From the NCBI RefSeq assembly GCF_009727955.1, contig NZ_WOBR01000014.1, positions 1 through 64,000 of the forward strand: a stretch of DNA of 64,000 nt, read 5' to 3'. Position 1 is the stretch's first letter. Every line of letters begins with the position of its first letter. The notes beneath the pieces were generated by a model. That model was not told the DNA's origin and did no database searches. It saw nothing but the letters and a program-made list of their open reading frames with translations. Both the position numbers and the translations under genes were made by a program. Origin of the DNA: Aliivibrio fischeri (lineage in GTDB: Bacteria > Pseudomonadota > Gammaproteobacteria > Enterobacterales > Vibrionaceae). Of this stretch, positions 36,481-46,528 are shown one piece after another.

Positions 36481-37430
36481 GCTTAAAGAAATTTCGTTAT
36501 TATGTTGCTAACGGCAGCATTACGATAATACCTGCTTTTATTCTCCAAGCTCTTGGCAAAAAAACGCTGCAAAGCAAAACCTCATTTGATCAAGACTATA
36601 TTGAGCAACGAGTTAATTATTACAATAAATTGGATGCTCCATTTTCTGTAGATAACCAAGAAGCAACACAAGTTAGCCAATTTAAAAAAACAGGTGGTAG
36701 TGCTTATTACTTAGATCTGTTTAAAGTCATTAAAGCATTTAGCCCTTCTTACTTTTTTAACTACATTAATGGGGATGTTATTGATGTTCCTACTGAGCCT
36801 AGCTTTTTAAAAAGCAGACCTATTGATGGGGATAATGCGGCATCAATATTATTAAAGCTAAATGCAATCCGTCACTATAACTTCATTAATGACAATAAAA
36901 GCTTTCAAGAAAAAAAAGATGCTGTGGTATGGCGAGGAACAGGTTTTCGTCCAAACCGTCGATTATTACTTTCAACTCATTTCAACAACCCAAAATGCAA
37001 TATTGGTCGTGTTGATACGAAAGACGATTCAGAAGAGCAACTTGGCTACGTTCTACCTTCAATGTCGATTGAAGAACAGTTGGAATATAAGTTTATCTTA
37101 AGCTTAGAGGGTATGGACGTTGCAACTAACCTGAAATGGATTATGTCTTCAAACTCGCTGTGTTTCACTCCAAAATTACGCTATGAAACCTGGTTCATGG
37201 AAGGAAAACTACAAGCAGGGGTTCATTTTGTTGAAGTGAAAGATGATTTTTCAGACTTAATTGAAAAAATGGATTATTACACAAAGCATGAAGATGAAGC
37301 TCTAGAGATCATTAAAAATGCCAACCAATGGGTTGAGCAATTTAAAGACAGCAAAAGAGAGAAATTAATCTCCCTTTTGGTTACTCAAAAATATTTTGAC
37401 TTATCAGGTCAATCTTCAGCTAAAAACTGA
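36477..37430 (+). CDS. glycosyltransferase family 90 (CAP10-like)
   Basis: 317 residues with a Glyco_transf_90/CAP10 domain: [47 protein letters not shown] and the conserved [25 protein letters not shown]. In bacteria such enzymes transfer sugars (possibly xylose or other pentose/hexose) to LPS; substrate unknown. Overlaps coaD by 4 nt (ATGA) and converges on mutM with 22 overlapping bases. Confidence 0.87.
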   Translation: MSLKKFRYYVANGSITIIPAFILQALGKKTLQSKTSFDQDYIEQRVNYYNKLDAPFSVDNQEATQVSQFKKTGGSAYYLDLFKVIKAFSPSYFFNYINGDVIDVPTEPSFLKSRPIDGDNAASILLKLNAIRHYNFINDNKSFQEKKDAVVWRGTGFRPNRRLLLSTHFNNPKCNIGRVDTKDDSEEQLGYVLPSMSIEEQLEYKFILSLEGMDVATNLKWIMSSNSLCFTPKLRYETWFMEGKLQAGVHFVEVKDDFSDLIEKMDYYTKHEDEALEIIKNANQWVEQFKDSKREKLISLLVTQKYFDLSGQSSAKN

Positions 37431-38230
37431 CACTTTCCGCACCAAAAACTATTCCGTTGCCCAATTTTCTCTTCTTCTATTTTACTAGAGCAAACTGGGC
37501 ACTCTTTCCCTGCTCTCCCATATACTTTCAATTCCTGTGCAAAATATCCAGGCTTGCCATCAACTTGATTAAAATCTTTTAATGTTGTGCCACCTTGCTT
37601 TATTGCGGTTTCTAGCACTTTTTTTATTTCAGCCACAAGAACAGTAATCTGAGATGCTTTTAATGAACCTACCGGCGTTTTAGGATGAATTTGAGCCATA
37701 AATAAGGATTCACTGGCATAAATATTACCAACACCAACCACGACAGCATTGTTCATTATAAATTGCTTAACTACGGTTTTTTTGTTCTTTGCTTTCTCTG
37801 CAAAATACTCGCTATTAAATTCATTTGTTAGTGGTTCTGGTCCTAGCTTAGAAAGCACTTGATGCGCTACACCTACCTCAGAATATAACCAAGCACCAAA
37901 CTTTCGTGGATCGTTATAACGAAGAACTTTGCCATTTTCTAAGACTAGATCAACATGATCGTGTTTTGCTGACGGCACTTCTTCATCTAAAACTCGTAAA
38001 CTGCCCGACATTCCTAAATGAATAATCGCACTGCCTTCTGGGGTATCTATCATTAAATATTTTGCACGGCGACGAATTGACTGAACTCTTTGTCCAACTA
38101 ATTTTTGCAGTTCTTGAGGAATTGGCCAACGAAGCTTATCCGTTCTAACCACAATGGCTTTAATTGTCTGACCTTGCAGATGTGGTGTGATTCCTAGGCG
38201 GCTGGTTTCTACTTCTGGCAATTCTGGCAT
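37409..38230 (-). CDS. mutM: formamidopyrimidine-DNA glycosylase
   Basis: Base-excision repair enzyme removing 8-oxoG and FaPy. 273 residues from the ATG at 38230, giving mature N-terminal PELPEVET (catalytic Pro2, Glu3); the longer in-frame ORF is excluded. Helix-two-turn-helix region [13 protein letters not shown] and a C-terminal zinc finger CPVCSSKI...WCGKCQ are intact. Confidence 0.96.
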   Translation of the reverse strand: MPELPEVETSRLGITPHLQGQTIKAIVVRTDKLRWPIPQELQKLVGQRVQSIRRRAKYLMIDTPEGSAIIHLGMSGSLRVLDEEVPSAKHDHVDLVLENGKVLRYNDPRKFGAWLYSEVGVAHQVLSKLGPEPLTNEFNSEYFAEKAKNKKTVVKQFIMNNAVVVGVGNIYASESLFMAQIHPKTPVGSLKASQITVLVAEIKKVLETAIKQGGTTLKDFNQVDGKPGYFAQELKVYGRAGKECPVCSSKIEEEKIGQRNSFWCGKCQFLAED

Positions 38231-38317
38231 TGGGGCTTCCTTTAAAAATGGAGCTACTATTGTTAACATGATCGCAAATCTTATAAATGAACTTGATAAT
38301 CAAAAAAGAGACTTGTG

Positions 38318-40300
38318 ATGTTCCAAAAAAACAGTAAGGCTTTGTATCCTGTCGTATGGCTCAGCCTTTTATCCTTTACGGCTATTCTAATGGTTGGTCG
38401 TTTGAATTTCATTCTTCAGTACGCTAATTTTGACATACTTGAAGCCATTCCAAACGATCTATTCAACTCTCTGTTTATTGGATTTAGATTTGACTTAAAA
38501 GTTGCAGCTATTGCTTATGCTCCTATCTTTTTAATTGGTTTATTGACGGCTAATACTCGTTTTTTCTCTAAAGTGCTTAACGCTTTTGTTCCTTATACGT
38601 TCATCGTTAGCTTTATCGCTATTTCAGTAACAACAGCAAACTTTTTTTATTATCAAACTTATGGAAATTCCTTTGATATTTTTGTTTTCGGTTTAATGGA
38701 GGATGATACTGCAGCTGTAATTGATATTTTATGGAAAGACTATCCAATCTTATCTTCCGCTATTTTTTCTTTATTCGTCGCTATCGCTTCTACTCTTCTT
38801 TGTAAGAAATACGTTCATCACTTTGTAAATAAAGCTTATTCCACGCAACCTACACTTAAATGCACTCTTGTTGTTATTGCTAATATTCTTATTTATTTTG
38901 TGATTGCTCGTGGTTCTATTGGTACTTTCCCATTAAAAAAATACCATGCAAACGTTTCAAACTATGAGGTATTAAACCAAGCAACCCCTAACGCTATCCT
39001 TGCTCTTAATTGGGCTAATAGTGACCATAAAAAAGACGCAAAATTCCACAAAGTCTCTTTTAACGAATATACATCTCAGGTAGAAAAAGTACTTCATCAA
39101 TCAGATGCAAAATACACAACACCTACAAATCCATATTTAGAAAAAAATCCACCTAACGTGGTATTTGCATTAATGGAAAGCATGGGGACAAATTTATTAC
39201 TAGAAGATGGTAATGGTACTGATTTATTAGGTGCTCTTCGTCCTCATATGCAAAGCGATTTTCATTTTAATCGTTTTATTTCAGGTACTGGCGGAACAAT
39301 AAATAGCATTGTAATGATGTTATTTCACAGCAATGTTAACTCTATTAGCCACAGTAGCGCTCAAAAGACACCATTATTTGGTTCTGCATTTTTACCTTAT
39401 AAAAATGCAGGTTACGATGTGGTATACATCACTGGGGGCAGTCCTAACTGGCGTAATTTAAAATATTACATGCCATACCAAGGTGTTGATGCTTTTTATG
39501 ATGAAGTTGATATTAAAAAAGCCTTTCCTGAAGCAGAAAAACTATCGAGTACTTGGGGTGTACCAGATGAATTCGCTTTTAAGTTTGCGGAGAAAATTCT
39601 AGCTGAAAGTGAAAAGCCTATGATGTTGATGATCCAAACAGAAACGAATCACCCTCCTTATAAAGTACCTGAAAATTATGAGGTGAAACCTATCCAGGTC
39701 AGTCAATATGCGATGGATAAAATGGGGCTTGATAAAACGGAATCGGAGAAAATTTACGGTACTTACCAATATTCGTCGAATGCCTTAGGTGAATTTGTTG
39801 ATTCAATAAAAGCTTCTTCGCTTAAAAGCAAAACGATTATTTCGGCCTCTGGTGATCACAGATTACGTAACTACTCGATTGAATTTCCTAAAGACTTGGG
39901 CTTCGCTCGCGCAGTTCCTTTTTATCTTTATGTTCCTGAAGCTATTTTAGAACATACGAGCTATAAGTTTGAAAAAGAACGTATTGGTTCTCACAGAGAT
40001 ATTTTCCCTACACTGTATGCTTTTAGTTTATCAAATCAAAACTACTACAGTTTAGGTGGACGTAACTTACTGCAAGTAAACGATATTGAAAATCCAGTTG
40101 CGTTTAATGGTAATGTTACTTATACCCAAAACGGTGTGTTTAATAACTCTACTCCTGATGTGATTTACCCTTGGGCTGATAGTGCTTCACTAACAATCAA
40201 GCCAACAACAATGGTTAACCCTGATAAATCCATCCAAAAAGATTACAGTCACCTACAAACATTGTTTTTAAATGCTCAAATCAAAGGATTTACTGAGTAA
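38318..40300 (+). CDS. LTA synthase-like sulfatase-fold membrane transferase
   Basis: 660 residues from the ATG at 38318 (AAGAGA upstream). N-terminal five membrane segments (about 10-195), then an alkaline-phosphatase/sulfatase domain: NVVFALMESMGTNLLLEDG, the nucleophile region SGTGGTINSIVMMLFHS (Thr), TGGSPNWRNLKYY, QTETNHPPYKVPE and SASGDHRLRNYS. Gram-negative relatives transfer phosphoglycerol or phosphoethanolamine to periplasmic glycans or LPS; the substrate here is unknown. Confidence 0.85.
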   Translation: MFQKNSKALYPVVWLSLLSFTAILMVGRLNFILQYANFDILEAIPNDLFNSLFIGFRFDLKVAAIAYAPIFLIGLLTANTRFFSKVLNAFVPYTFIVSFIAISVTTANFFYYQTYGNSFDIFVFGLMEDDTAAVIDILWKDYPILSSAIFSLFVAIASTLLCKKYVHHFVNKAYSTQPTLKCTLVVIANILIYFVIARGSIGTFPLKKYHANVSNYEVLNQATPNAILALNWANSDHKKDAKFHKVSFNEYTSQVEKVLHQSDAKYTTPTNPYLEKNPPNVVFALMESMGTNLLLEDGNGTDLLGALRPHMQSDFHFNRFISGTGGTINSIVMMLFHSNVNSISHSSAQKTPLFGSAFLPYKNAGYDVVYITGGSPNWRNLKYYMPYQGVDAFYDEVDIKKAFPEAEKLSSTWGVPDEFAFKFAEKILAESEKPMMLMIQTETNHPPYKVPENYEVKPIQVSQYAMDKMGLDKTESEKIYGTYQYSSNALGEFVDSIKASSLKSKTIISASGDHRLRNYSIEFPKDLGFARAVPFYLYVPEAILEHTSYKFEKERIGSHRDIFPTLYAFSLSNQNYYSLGGRNLLQVNDIENPVAFNGNVTYTQNGVFNNSTPDVIYPWADSASLTIKPTTMVNPDKSIQKDYSHLQTLFLNAQIKGFTE

Positions 40301-40311
40301 TAAAAATTAAC

Positions 40312-40488
40312 ACTAGAGACGATAAGAGCAAGATCGAGGTTTCAGGTTTCAGGTTTCAGGTTTCAGGTTTCAGGTTTCAGGTTTCAGGAAAATCAAAAGC
40401 GAGACCCCTGAAGCCTGCAAGCGAAGCGATCTGAAACCTAGTTATCACTACAGCAGCGATACCCGCTCTTATCGTCTCTAGTTTCTAG
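40312..40488. repeat. mosaic repeat without gene (7 heptamers)
   Basis: Outer arms CTAGAGACGATAAGAGC (left) and GCTCTTATCGTCTCTAG (right) are perfect inverted copies. Inside are seven GGTTTCA units (40338-40386), GGAAAATCAAAAGCGAGACC, CCTGAAGCCTGCAAGCGAAG and CGATCTGAAACC. The order is that of the S23 element at 23456-24020 with the gene absent. Confidence 0.9.
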
Positions 40489-40490
40489 TT

Positions 40491-40524
40491 AAAAAAACCG
40501 TAGATGCTTCCACACCTACGGTTT
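40491..40524 (-). terminator. terminator downstream of the 151-aa membrane-anchored protein gene
   Basis: AAACCGTAG pairs with CTACGGTTT around a 12-nt loop; on the minus strand seven T follow the stem. Confidence 0.8.
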
Positions 40525-40593
40525 CAAAAAATTCACAGAACTTAGCTCTTACTCGACCCTTAAGCAAAGCGTCCTCGCCTCTCGTCCCTGCTC

Positions 40594-41049
40594 TTATCTA
40601 AACAAATACCCTTCTTCCGCACTTACTGCAATCCACTCACCTTGCCAGTTTTGCATCATCCAAAAACTTGGCGCTTGGTAAATAGTAATTCGTTGTGGTT
40701 CTTCTTGATCTTCAAGCCAAACTTCAACAGAGCTTGGAGCGGGTAACTTTTCTTTTAATGCTTTTACTGAATCATCATTAAGAAGTGTTCCTTCGAGGGT
40801 AAACCAGCGATCAATGAGTTGGCTCTCTTGATCTGAAGTATTAGCACTTAGATCATATTCTGAAAAGTGCATTTTTTGAATCGCATTTTCACCTTCGAAT
40901 AACGGCTTAATACCTTCAACAACTTCAATATTTTCTTTTGGTTCTATTAAGTATGTTTTTATTAGCTGAGGAGCTTGAAGCACTGCAATGAAAAGCAACA
41001 CGAAGATGATCAGCATGTTGTTGTATTTACGACGTGATGGTTTTTTCAT
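40594..41049 (-). CDS. membrane-anchored protein of unknown function
   Basis: 151 residues with a positively charged start (MKKPSRRKYNN), one membrane helix (about 12-30) and a soluble, probably periplasmic part of about 115 residues rich in Glu, ending WMMQNWQGEWIAVSAEEGYLFR. I do not recognise a named family. AAGGAT precedes the ATG. It looks like a conserved vibrio protein, since the reading frame and codon use resemble neighbours. Flanked by mosaic repeats on both sides. Confidence 0.65.
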   Translation of the reverse strand: MKKPSRRKYNNMLIIFVLLFIAVLQAPQLIKTYLIEPKENIEVVEGIKPLFEGENAIQKMHFSEYDLSANTSDQESQLIDRWFTLEGTLLNDDSVKALKEKLPAPSSVEVWLEDQEEPQRITIYQAPSFWMMQNWQGEWIAVSAEEGYLFR

Positions 41050-41070
41050 TTTAAATCCTTTTTAAGAGCA

Positions 41071-41270
41071 GGGACTAGGAGCGAGAACGCTTCGCTAACT
41101 AGAAACGATAAGAGCTAGGTTTCAGGTTTCAGGTTTCAGGTTTCAGGTTTCAGGAAGATTAAAAACAAGTACCGCTGAACTCTGCAAGCGAAGCGACCTA
41201 CACTCTAACTCTTCCGCTTTTGCTCTTATAGCAGCGAAGCGGTCTAGTTAGCACTGTGTATCATTTCTAT
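41071..41270. repeat. mosaic repeat without gene (5 heptamers)
   Basis: Begins GGGACTAGGAGCGAGAACGC with TTCGCTAACTAGAAACGATA, then five GGTTTCA units (41118-41152), GGAAGATTAAAAACAAGTAC, CTCTGCAAGCGAAGCGACCT, and the right arm GAAGCGGTCTAGTTAGCACT. Same order as the S23 element but with no gene. Confidence 0.88.
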
Positions 41271-41272
41271 AA

Positions 41273-42814
41273 TTATTTAATCGGATCATCCGCTAATGAT
41301 TGCAAATCAACCATAAGCCCTTCACCATTATTCACTTTTTGAGGATCATTTTGTGATCCAAAAAAGTCGTATCCTGTATTTAATTCTTTTGCTTCAATAC
41401 CCATAATGCTAGATAATGCATAAATAAAATGAAATCCACTTCTATGATTTTCTATTACGGTTTTTTCTGTGTAATCACTTCCTGTAATAAATAATGGAAC
41501 CTCATAAGATTCTTTTGTTGATGGAGCATGTCTTAGGTTTCTTCCATTATCTCTATGTCCCAATCCATGATCTGATAAGTAAATTAAGCTATATGGTAGA
41601 CCTGCATCTATAGCCATATCATTAATTGACGACAATAGATTATCTGTTTGTTTAATTGACTGAACATAACAAGATATCTTGTCTCCAGAGAAATCAAACT
41701 CAACGTTCCCTTCAACACGATCACAAAACAACGGATGAGAACCAATTAAATGTACAATAATTAATTTTGAATTTGCATCTGAGCTTAATGCTTCTTTTAC
41801 ATGTGGCAGTAAGGCTGAATCGTACACATTAGAGTCATTAAAACTGCCTGTTTTGGTAAAAATAGTTTTATCAGAATAATGCGCAAGAGCACTAATGCCA
41901 GTATCAAACACTCCCATTTTTCCTTGATTTGATAACCAGTAAGTTTCAATGCCAGCCATATTAGCAAGAGTAATAATATTATTATTTAGCTGAACATTTT
42001 TCCCATCATTCAGTGTTAAAAAGCGAATTACAGAAGTAAATGTATTTGGGCCTGGAGAGATAAAATGATCCCATTGCATACCATTTGCAGATGACATAAA
42101 TGGTGTATTTTCTAGTGGGAAACCATACGCATTCATATAGTCTTTTCGTACACTCTCGCCAACAACTAAAATATAGTTTTTCTTCTCAGATGGTGTATTT
42201 AGCAATGTCCACGTCGGTTTGTTATTTCTTTGCTCCATTATCTCATTACTGTAGATGTAATATTTATTATATGAGTCATACCAGTCATAGATAAATGAAA
42301 TAGGTGAATAACGGAAGTTTGAGAAAAAAGTAGCCGCATAATCCGTTGTCGAATCTTTCTTAATAATAGTTCGTACTGGTTTACTACAAGCAAGCAAGAT
42401 AAATACAATCAAGAAAATGAAGGCTAGACGTGAACTTTTAAATTTTGGAAATACTCGTTCAGCAAATAACGCAAACATTAAAAATAGGATCCCAACAAGC
42501 ACACTGACAATATTAAGATCTTTAAAATATTCAAACGATTCTGAAGGGTTTGTCTCCAACAATGCAGACATTATCGTTAAGTTAGGGTGGCCATAATTCC
42601 ATGAGATAGGGACATAACAAGCAGCGATAAACACCATACTTCTATATGTAATTCGCCCAACCATCGTCTGATTTAGTAATACAAATGATATAGCGACTAA
42701 AATAATACTATCAGCCTTCAATTCATACCCTAAACTTAACGCCATCAATACCGACGTTAAAATTAAGGCAAAAAAGCCAAATACATTAAATTTATTTACC
42801 GAAATCCTATTCAT
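41273..42814 (-). CDS. phosphoethanolamine transferase (EptA-like)
   Basis: 513 residues from the ATG at 42814. A longer in-frame ORF would start upstream of the rpmG terminator and is rejected. N-terminal membrane helices, then the sulfatase-fold domain: VVGESVRKDYMNAYGFPLENTPF, nucleophile region GPNTFTSVIRFL (Thr), IVHLIGSHPLFCDR and YLSDHGLGHRD. These are EptA/CptA-type motifs for moving phosphoethanolamine from phosphatidylethanolamine to lipid A or core. The exact acceptor is not predictable. Confidence 0.87.
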   Translation of the reverse strand: MNRISVNKFNVFGFFALILTSVLMALSLGYELKADSIILVAISFVLLNQTMVGRITYRSMVFIAACYVPISWNYGHPNLTIMSALLETNPSESFEYFKDLNIVSVLVGILFLMFALFAERVFPKFKSSRLAFIFLIVFILLACSKPVRTIIKKDSTTDYAATFFSNFRYSPISFIYDWYDSYNKYYIYSNEIMEQRNNKPTWTLLNTPSEKKNYILVVGESVRKDYMNAYGFPLENTPFMSSANGMQWDHFISPGPNTFTSVIRFLTLNDGKNVQLNNNIITLANMAGIETYWLSNQGKMGVFDTGISALAHYSDKTIFTKTGSFNDSNVYDSALLPHVKEALSSDANSKLIIVHLIGSHPLFCDRVEGNVEFDFSGDKISCYVQSIKQTDNLLSSINDMAIDAGLPYSLIYLSDHGLGHRDNGRNLRHAPSTKESYEVPLFITGSDYTEKTVIENHRSGFHFIYALSSIMGIEAKELNTGYDFFGSQNDPQKVNNGEGLMVDLQSLADDPIK

Positions 42815-42832
42815 GTTTATGCCTAAAAAATT

Positions 42833-42864
42833 TAAAAAAAAACCCAGCAACAAGGCTGGGTTTT
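42833..42864 (-). terminator. rpmBG terminator
   Basis: AAAACCCAGC pairs with GCTGGGTTTT (minus-strand reading) and is followed by a long T run. It lies 30 bp after rpmG. Confidence 0.92.
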
Positions 42865-42896
42865 CAATTTTATCAAAGTTGCAATCAGTAATCGAA

Positions 42897-43064
42897 TTAC
42901 TTGATTTTTGCTTCTTTGTAAAGAACGTGCTGGCGTACAACAGGATCGTATTTTTTGATCTCCATTTTGCCTGGCATGTTACGTTTGTTTTTGTCGGTTG
43001 TGTAGAAGTGACCAGTGTTAGCAGTTGATACTAACTTGATTTTCTCACGTGCGCCTTTAGCCAT
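42897..43064 (-). CDS. rpmG: ribosomal protein L33
   Basis: 55-residue L33: starts [20 protein letters not shown] and contains [20 protein letters not shown], ending VLYKEAKIK. Length equals E. coli L33. Non-Cys (no zinc ribbon) version. It is 14 bp downstream of rpmB and is followed by a strong terminator. A 50S subunit protein near the E site. Confidence 0.97.
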   Translation of the reverse strand: MAKGAREKIKLVSTANTGHFYTTDKNKRNMPGKMEIKKYDPVVRQHVLYKEAKIK

Positions 43065-43078
43065 TGTTCAGATTCCTC

Positions 43079-43315
43079 TTAAACGTTCTCGCCACGAGCA
43101 CGCATATCTGCAAGAACGGTTTCGATACCTTTCTTATCAATGATACGCATACCTTTAGCGGTAAGACGAAGTTTAACGAAGCGTTTTTCGCTTTCTACCC
43201 AGAAACGATGAGTTTGTAGGTTCGGCAGAAAACGACGCTTGGTGGCATTTTTTGCGTGTGAGCGGTTGTTACCAACTGCAGGACGCTTACCAGTTACTTG
43301 GCATACTCGGGACAT
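43079..43315 (-). CDS. rpmB: ribosomal protein L28
   Basis: 78 residues from the ATG at 43315: [20 protein letters not shown], then [20 protein letters not shown], ending [10 protein letters not shown], the full length of E. coli L28. First gene of the rpmBG operon; a strong sigma-70 promoter lies about 100 bp upstream. Confidence 0.97.
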   Translation of the reverse strand: MSRVCQVTGKRPAVGNNRSHAKNATKRRFLPNLQTHRFWVESEKRFVKLRLTAKGMRIIDKKGIETVLADMRARGENV

Positions 43316-43418
43316 TGCTGTCTTCTCCAAATCGTTTCAGCTCGATATCACCTTGGTGGCAAAAAACCACTAGAAATTCCATCTGAAATATCTAATTCAA
43401 GGCTATCAAAGGTCGCGC

Positions 43419-43447
43419 ATTATACTAAGTGATTGCGCATTGCTCAA
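43419..43447 (-). promoter_or_regulatory. sigma-70 promoter of rpmBG
   Basis: Minus strand: -35 TTGAGC (43447-43442), exactly 17 bp spacer, -10 TATAAT (43424-43419), followed by a GCGCGACC discriminator consistent with stringent control of ribosomal protein genes. Confidence 0.85.
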
Positions 43448-43510
43448 GACCCTAAGGGATCCTTTTTACGGTTTTTTGTATTTTTTTTATTCAATCGGTA
43501 AAAAAAACAC

Positions 43511-44185
43511 TCAAATCCATCCTCTTTCGGCAAAAGAGACTATTTCTCCATCACCGATCACAAAATGATCAAGGACTCGGATATCTACCAATTCTACGGC
43601 ATCAGAAATACGTTTTGTAATTCTTCTGTCAGCTTGACTTGGCTCGGCTACGCCGGAAGGGTGATTATGCGCTAAAATGATGGCGGCTGCATTATAATCT
43701 ATCGATCTTTTTACAACTTCTCTCGGATAAACGGCAGCAGCATCGATTGTTCCTTCAAATAATATCTCCCCTTTTAGTACTCGATGTTGGTTATCAAGAA
43801 ACAAAACATAAAACGCTTCCCTATGCCTATCTCTTAACATTCGGGTTAAATAACGTTTTGTATGTTCGGGGCTCGTTAGTGCATCTTCTTTTTCAATCTT
43901 TTCAAATAAATACCGCTCAGTCATTTCTACAACGGCTTGCAGTTGTGCAAATTTTGCAGTGCCCAACCCTTTATGGCTACAAAATTCATGTTCATCAGAG
44001 CTAAGTAATTTTCTTAATGAGCCAAACTCCTTTAATAGTTTATCTGCCAGTTCAATGGCATTCATTCCTTGGATCCCCGTTCTTAAAAAGATCGCGAGTA
44101 ATTCAGCATCAGTCAGTGACTTTGGACCAAGGGCGAGTAACTTCTCTCTTGGTCGAGATTCTTCAGGTAGATTCATTAACGACAT
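43511..44185 (-). CDS. radC: RadC-family JAB-domain protein
   Basis: 224 residues: an N-terminal helix-hairpin-helix part ([27 protein letters not shown] and [13 protein letters not shown]) and a C-terminal JAB/MPN-like metalloprotease-fold domain with [15 protein letters not shown] (HxH and the downstream Asp). Once linked to DNA repair in E. coli, but the function is uncertain. Divergent from coaBC as in many gamma-proteobacteria. Confidence 0.95.
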   Translation of the reverse strand: MSLMNLPEESRPREKLLALGPKSLTDAELLAIFLRTGIQGMNAIELADKLLKEFGSLRKLLSSDEHEFCSHKGLGTAKFAQLQAVVEMTERYLFEKIEKEDALTSPEHTKRYLTRMLRDRHREAFYVLFLDNQHRVLKGEILFEGTIDAAAVYPREVVKRSIDYNAAAIILAHNHPSGVAEPSQADRRITKRISDAVELVDIRVLDHFVIGDGEIVSFAERGWI

Positions 44186-44406
44186 AGTTTTCTCAATTGA
44201 TGACTTACTATCTACACAGCCTACGATGTCTAAATCTTATTCGCTTTCTTGATCGTTTAGCCTTCGGCAAGCTTCAAACCTTGATTGCAATTATGTTTTT
44301 GGTCATTTACTTGATGGAAGAGATTGGAAGTACATCACTCTGAAAAAAAATTATGATATGGTTAGCGCTACTTTATGGTGAACCACTTAACAGGGTAATT
44401 AGTGTC

Positions 44407-45636
44407 ATGGCATCTCTTGCAGGGAAACGAATTCTTCTTGGTATTAGCGGCGGCATTGCAGCTTATAAATGTGCAGAACTGACTCGTCGATTAATTGAAC
44501 GCGGCGCTGAAGTTCGCGTAGTAATGACAAAAGCAGCAAAAGAGTTCATTACCCCATTAACGATGCAGGCGGTTTCTGGCCACCCTGTTGCAGATAGCTT
44601 ACTTGATCCTGCTGCTGAAGCATCAATGGGTCACATTGAATTAGCTAAGTGGGCTGACATTGTTTTACTTGCTCCAGCAACGGCTGATCTGATTGCTCGA
44701 ATGGCTGCTGGCATGGGTAACGATTTATTATCTACCTTAGTTCTTGCTACAGATTCTCCTGTCGCGGTCTCTCCTGCGATGAATCAACAAATGTATAGCA
44801 ATATCGCGACGCAAGAAAACATCGCAACACTCGCTCGTCGTGGCATGCACATTTGGGGCCCAGCAGCGGGCCAACAAGCTTGTGGCGATGTAGGCATGGG
44901 AAGAATGCTTGAGCCAATGGAGCTGGTTCATTTATGTGAAGATTTCTTCCAAGCTAATTCTGGTGAACACACAGAAGCGGATAAAAAACCACTTCAAGGT
45001 CAATCTCTACTTATTACTGCAGGCCCAACTCGTGAAGCCATCGATCCAGTTCGTTATATCTCTAACCATAGCTCAGGGAAAATGGGGTTTGCTATTGCAG
45101 ATGCCGCAGCTCAATTAGGTGCTAATGTCACTTTAGTCAGTGGCCCTGTTAACCTTGCTACACCAGAGAACGTGAAACGCATTGATATTGAAAGCGCAGA
45201 ACAAATGCACGAAGCGGTAATGAAAAATGCACAATCTCATTCTATCTTTATTGCATGTGCTGCCGTTGCTGATTTCAAACTAAGCCAAGTGGCGACTCAA
45301 AAATTAAAGAAAACCGCCGATGAAGATGGTATGACACTTCATATGGTTAAGAATCCAGATATTGTCGCTTCAGTTGCGGCATTAACGAATCAACGTCCAT
45401 TTACGGTCGGTTTTGCAGCTGAAACTCAAGATGTGGAAAAATACGCTCGCGGTAAATTAGAGCGCAAAAATTTAGATATGATCTGTGCAAACGATGTATC
45501 AGTTCAGGGACAAGGCTTTAATAGTGATAACAATGCGCTTCACCTATATTGGAAAGAAGGTGATAAAGCGCTACCGTTAACGACGAAGTCGGAGCTGGGT
45601 AAGGCGATTATGCTTGAGATCGTTGAAAGACTGTAG
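44407..45636 (+). CDS. coaBC: bifunctional phosphopantothenoylcysteine decarboxylase/synthetase
   Basis: Steps two and three of CoA synthesis. 409 residues from ATG 44407 (E. coli Dfp 406). N-terminal CoaC flavoprotein: [24 protein letters not shown], active-site His in [23 protein letters not shown], and PAMNQQMY; C-terminal Coa[25 protein letters not shown] and [15 protein letters not shown]. In E. coli dut lies between dfp and slmA; here a repeat occupies that gap. Confidence 0.96.
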   Translation: MASLAGKRILLGISGGIAAYKCAELTRRLIERGAEVRVVMTKAAKEFITPLTMQAVSGHPVADSLLDPAAEASMGHIELAKWADIVLLAPATADLIARMAAGMGNDLLSTLVLATDSPVAVSPAMNQQMYSNIATQENIATLARRGMHIWGPAAGQQACGDVGMGRMLEPMELVHLCEDFFQANSGEHTEADKKPLQGQSLLITAGPTREAIDPVRYISNHSSGKMGFAIADAAAQLGANVTLVSGPVNLATPENVKRIDIESAEQMHEAVMKNAQSHSIFIACAAVADFKLSQVATQKLKKTADEDGMTLHMVKNPDIVASVAALTNQRPFTVGFAAETQDVEKYARGKLERKNLDMICANDVSVQGQGFNSDNNALHLYWKEGDKALPLTTKSELGKAIMLEIVERL

Positions 45637-45640
45637 AAGC

Positions 45641-45862
45641 AGGATTCAGGACGCTTCGCGCAGAGGCTTTAGGAAGAGCTAGAGACTATACGCTGCGCTA
45701 ACTAGAAACTATAAGATCGTGAATGGCAGATATCGTAAGTCATTCGATTTTAGGAGGAGCTAGAACTGAACTCGATGCGCTTTTCCTGAAACCTGAATCC
45801 TGAAACCTGCTCTTTAATAGGAGCGAAGCGGTCTAGTTAGCGAAGCATATAGCCTCTAGTAA
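45641..45862. repeat. mosaic repeat between coaBC and slmA
   Basis: Inverted arms CTAGAGACTATACGCTGCGC (from 45679) and GAAGCATATAGCCTCTAG (to 45859), with inner CTAACTAGA / TCTAGTTAG. Preceded by AGGATTCAGGACGCTTCGC. The interior has CCTGAAACCTGAATCCTGAA and AGGAGCGAAGCGGTCTAG. Confidence 0.85.
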
Positions 45863-45913
45863 CGAACAACCTAGCTCCACAAAAAATAATAAAAAAATGA
45901 CAAAGGAACCGTA

Positions 45914-46504
45914 ATGGCGACCCCAAGAAAACCAAATCGTCGTGATGAAATACTACAAGCTTTAGCTGAAATGCTAGAGTCCAATGAAGGTGCTGCTCGC
46001 ATTACTACAGCCAAATTAGCAAAACAGGTTGGAGTCTCTGAAGCGGCGTTATATCGCCATTTCCCAAGCAAAGCCAAAATGTTTGAAGGCTTAATTGAGT
46101 TTATTGAAGAATCTATTTTTTCGCGTGTTAACCGCATTCTTGAAGATGAAAAAGATACTTTAAAACGTATTGAGCTATTATTAAAACTCTTGCTCGCCTT
46201 TGCTGAACGTAACCCTGGATTAACTCGAATTATGACAGGCCATGCGCTGATGTTTGAAAATGAACGCTTAAGAAGCCGCATTAATCAAATATTTGAGCGT
46301 ATTGAACTTCAATTCAAACAAATCTTACGTGAACGCAAATTACGTGAAGGAAAAGCATTTCCGATTGATGAAAGTATTTTAGCCGCTCAGCTTGTGGGTC
46401 AAGTCGAGGGCAGTTTCTGTCGTTTTGTCCGTTCTGATTTTAAATATCAACCAACAGAAAACTTTAACGAGTATTGGGCGCTACTCAGTGCTCAGATCCA
46501 ATAA
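45914..46504 (+). CDS. slmA: nucleoid occlusion factor SlmA
   Basis: TetR-fold protein that binds SBS sites and blocks FtsZ assembly over the nucleoid. 196 residues: [54 protein letters not shown] (about 33-65), and the conserved long dimer helices through [26 protein letters not shown] lies 8 nt before ATG. Length near E. coli SlmA (198). Confidence 0.96.
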   Translation: MATPRKPNRRDEILQALAEMLESNEGAARITTAKLAKQVGVSEAALYRHFPSKAKMFEGLIEFIEESIFSRVNRILEDEKDTLKRIELLLKLLLAFAERNPGLTRIMTGHALMFENERLRSRINQIFERIELQFKQILRERKLREGKAFPIDESILAAQLVGQVEGSFCRFVRSDFKYQPTENFNEYWALLSAQIQ

Positions 46505-46528
46505 CTAATTAGATAAAATAGGCTCACG

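Noticed and set aside
42815-42940. N-terminal 42-residue extension of the EptA-like protein
   Set aside because: It would be encoded across the rpmBG terminator and the end of rpmG; the family N-terminus starts at the ATG at 42814.
45637-45913. A remnant of dut between coaBC and slmA
   Set aside because: The gap consists of repeat modules; no dUTPase motif was found on either strand.
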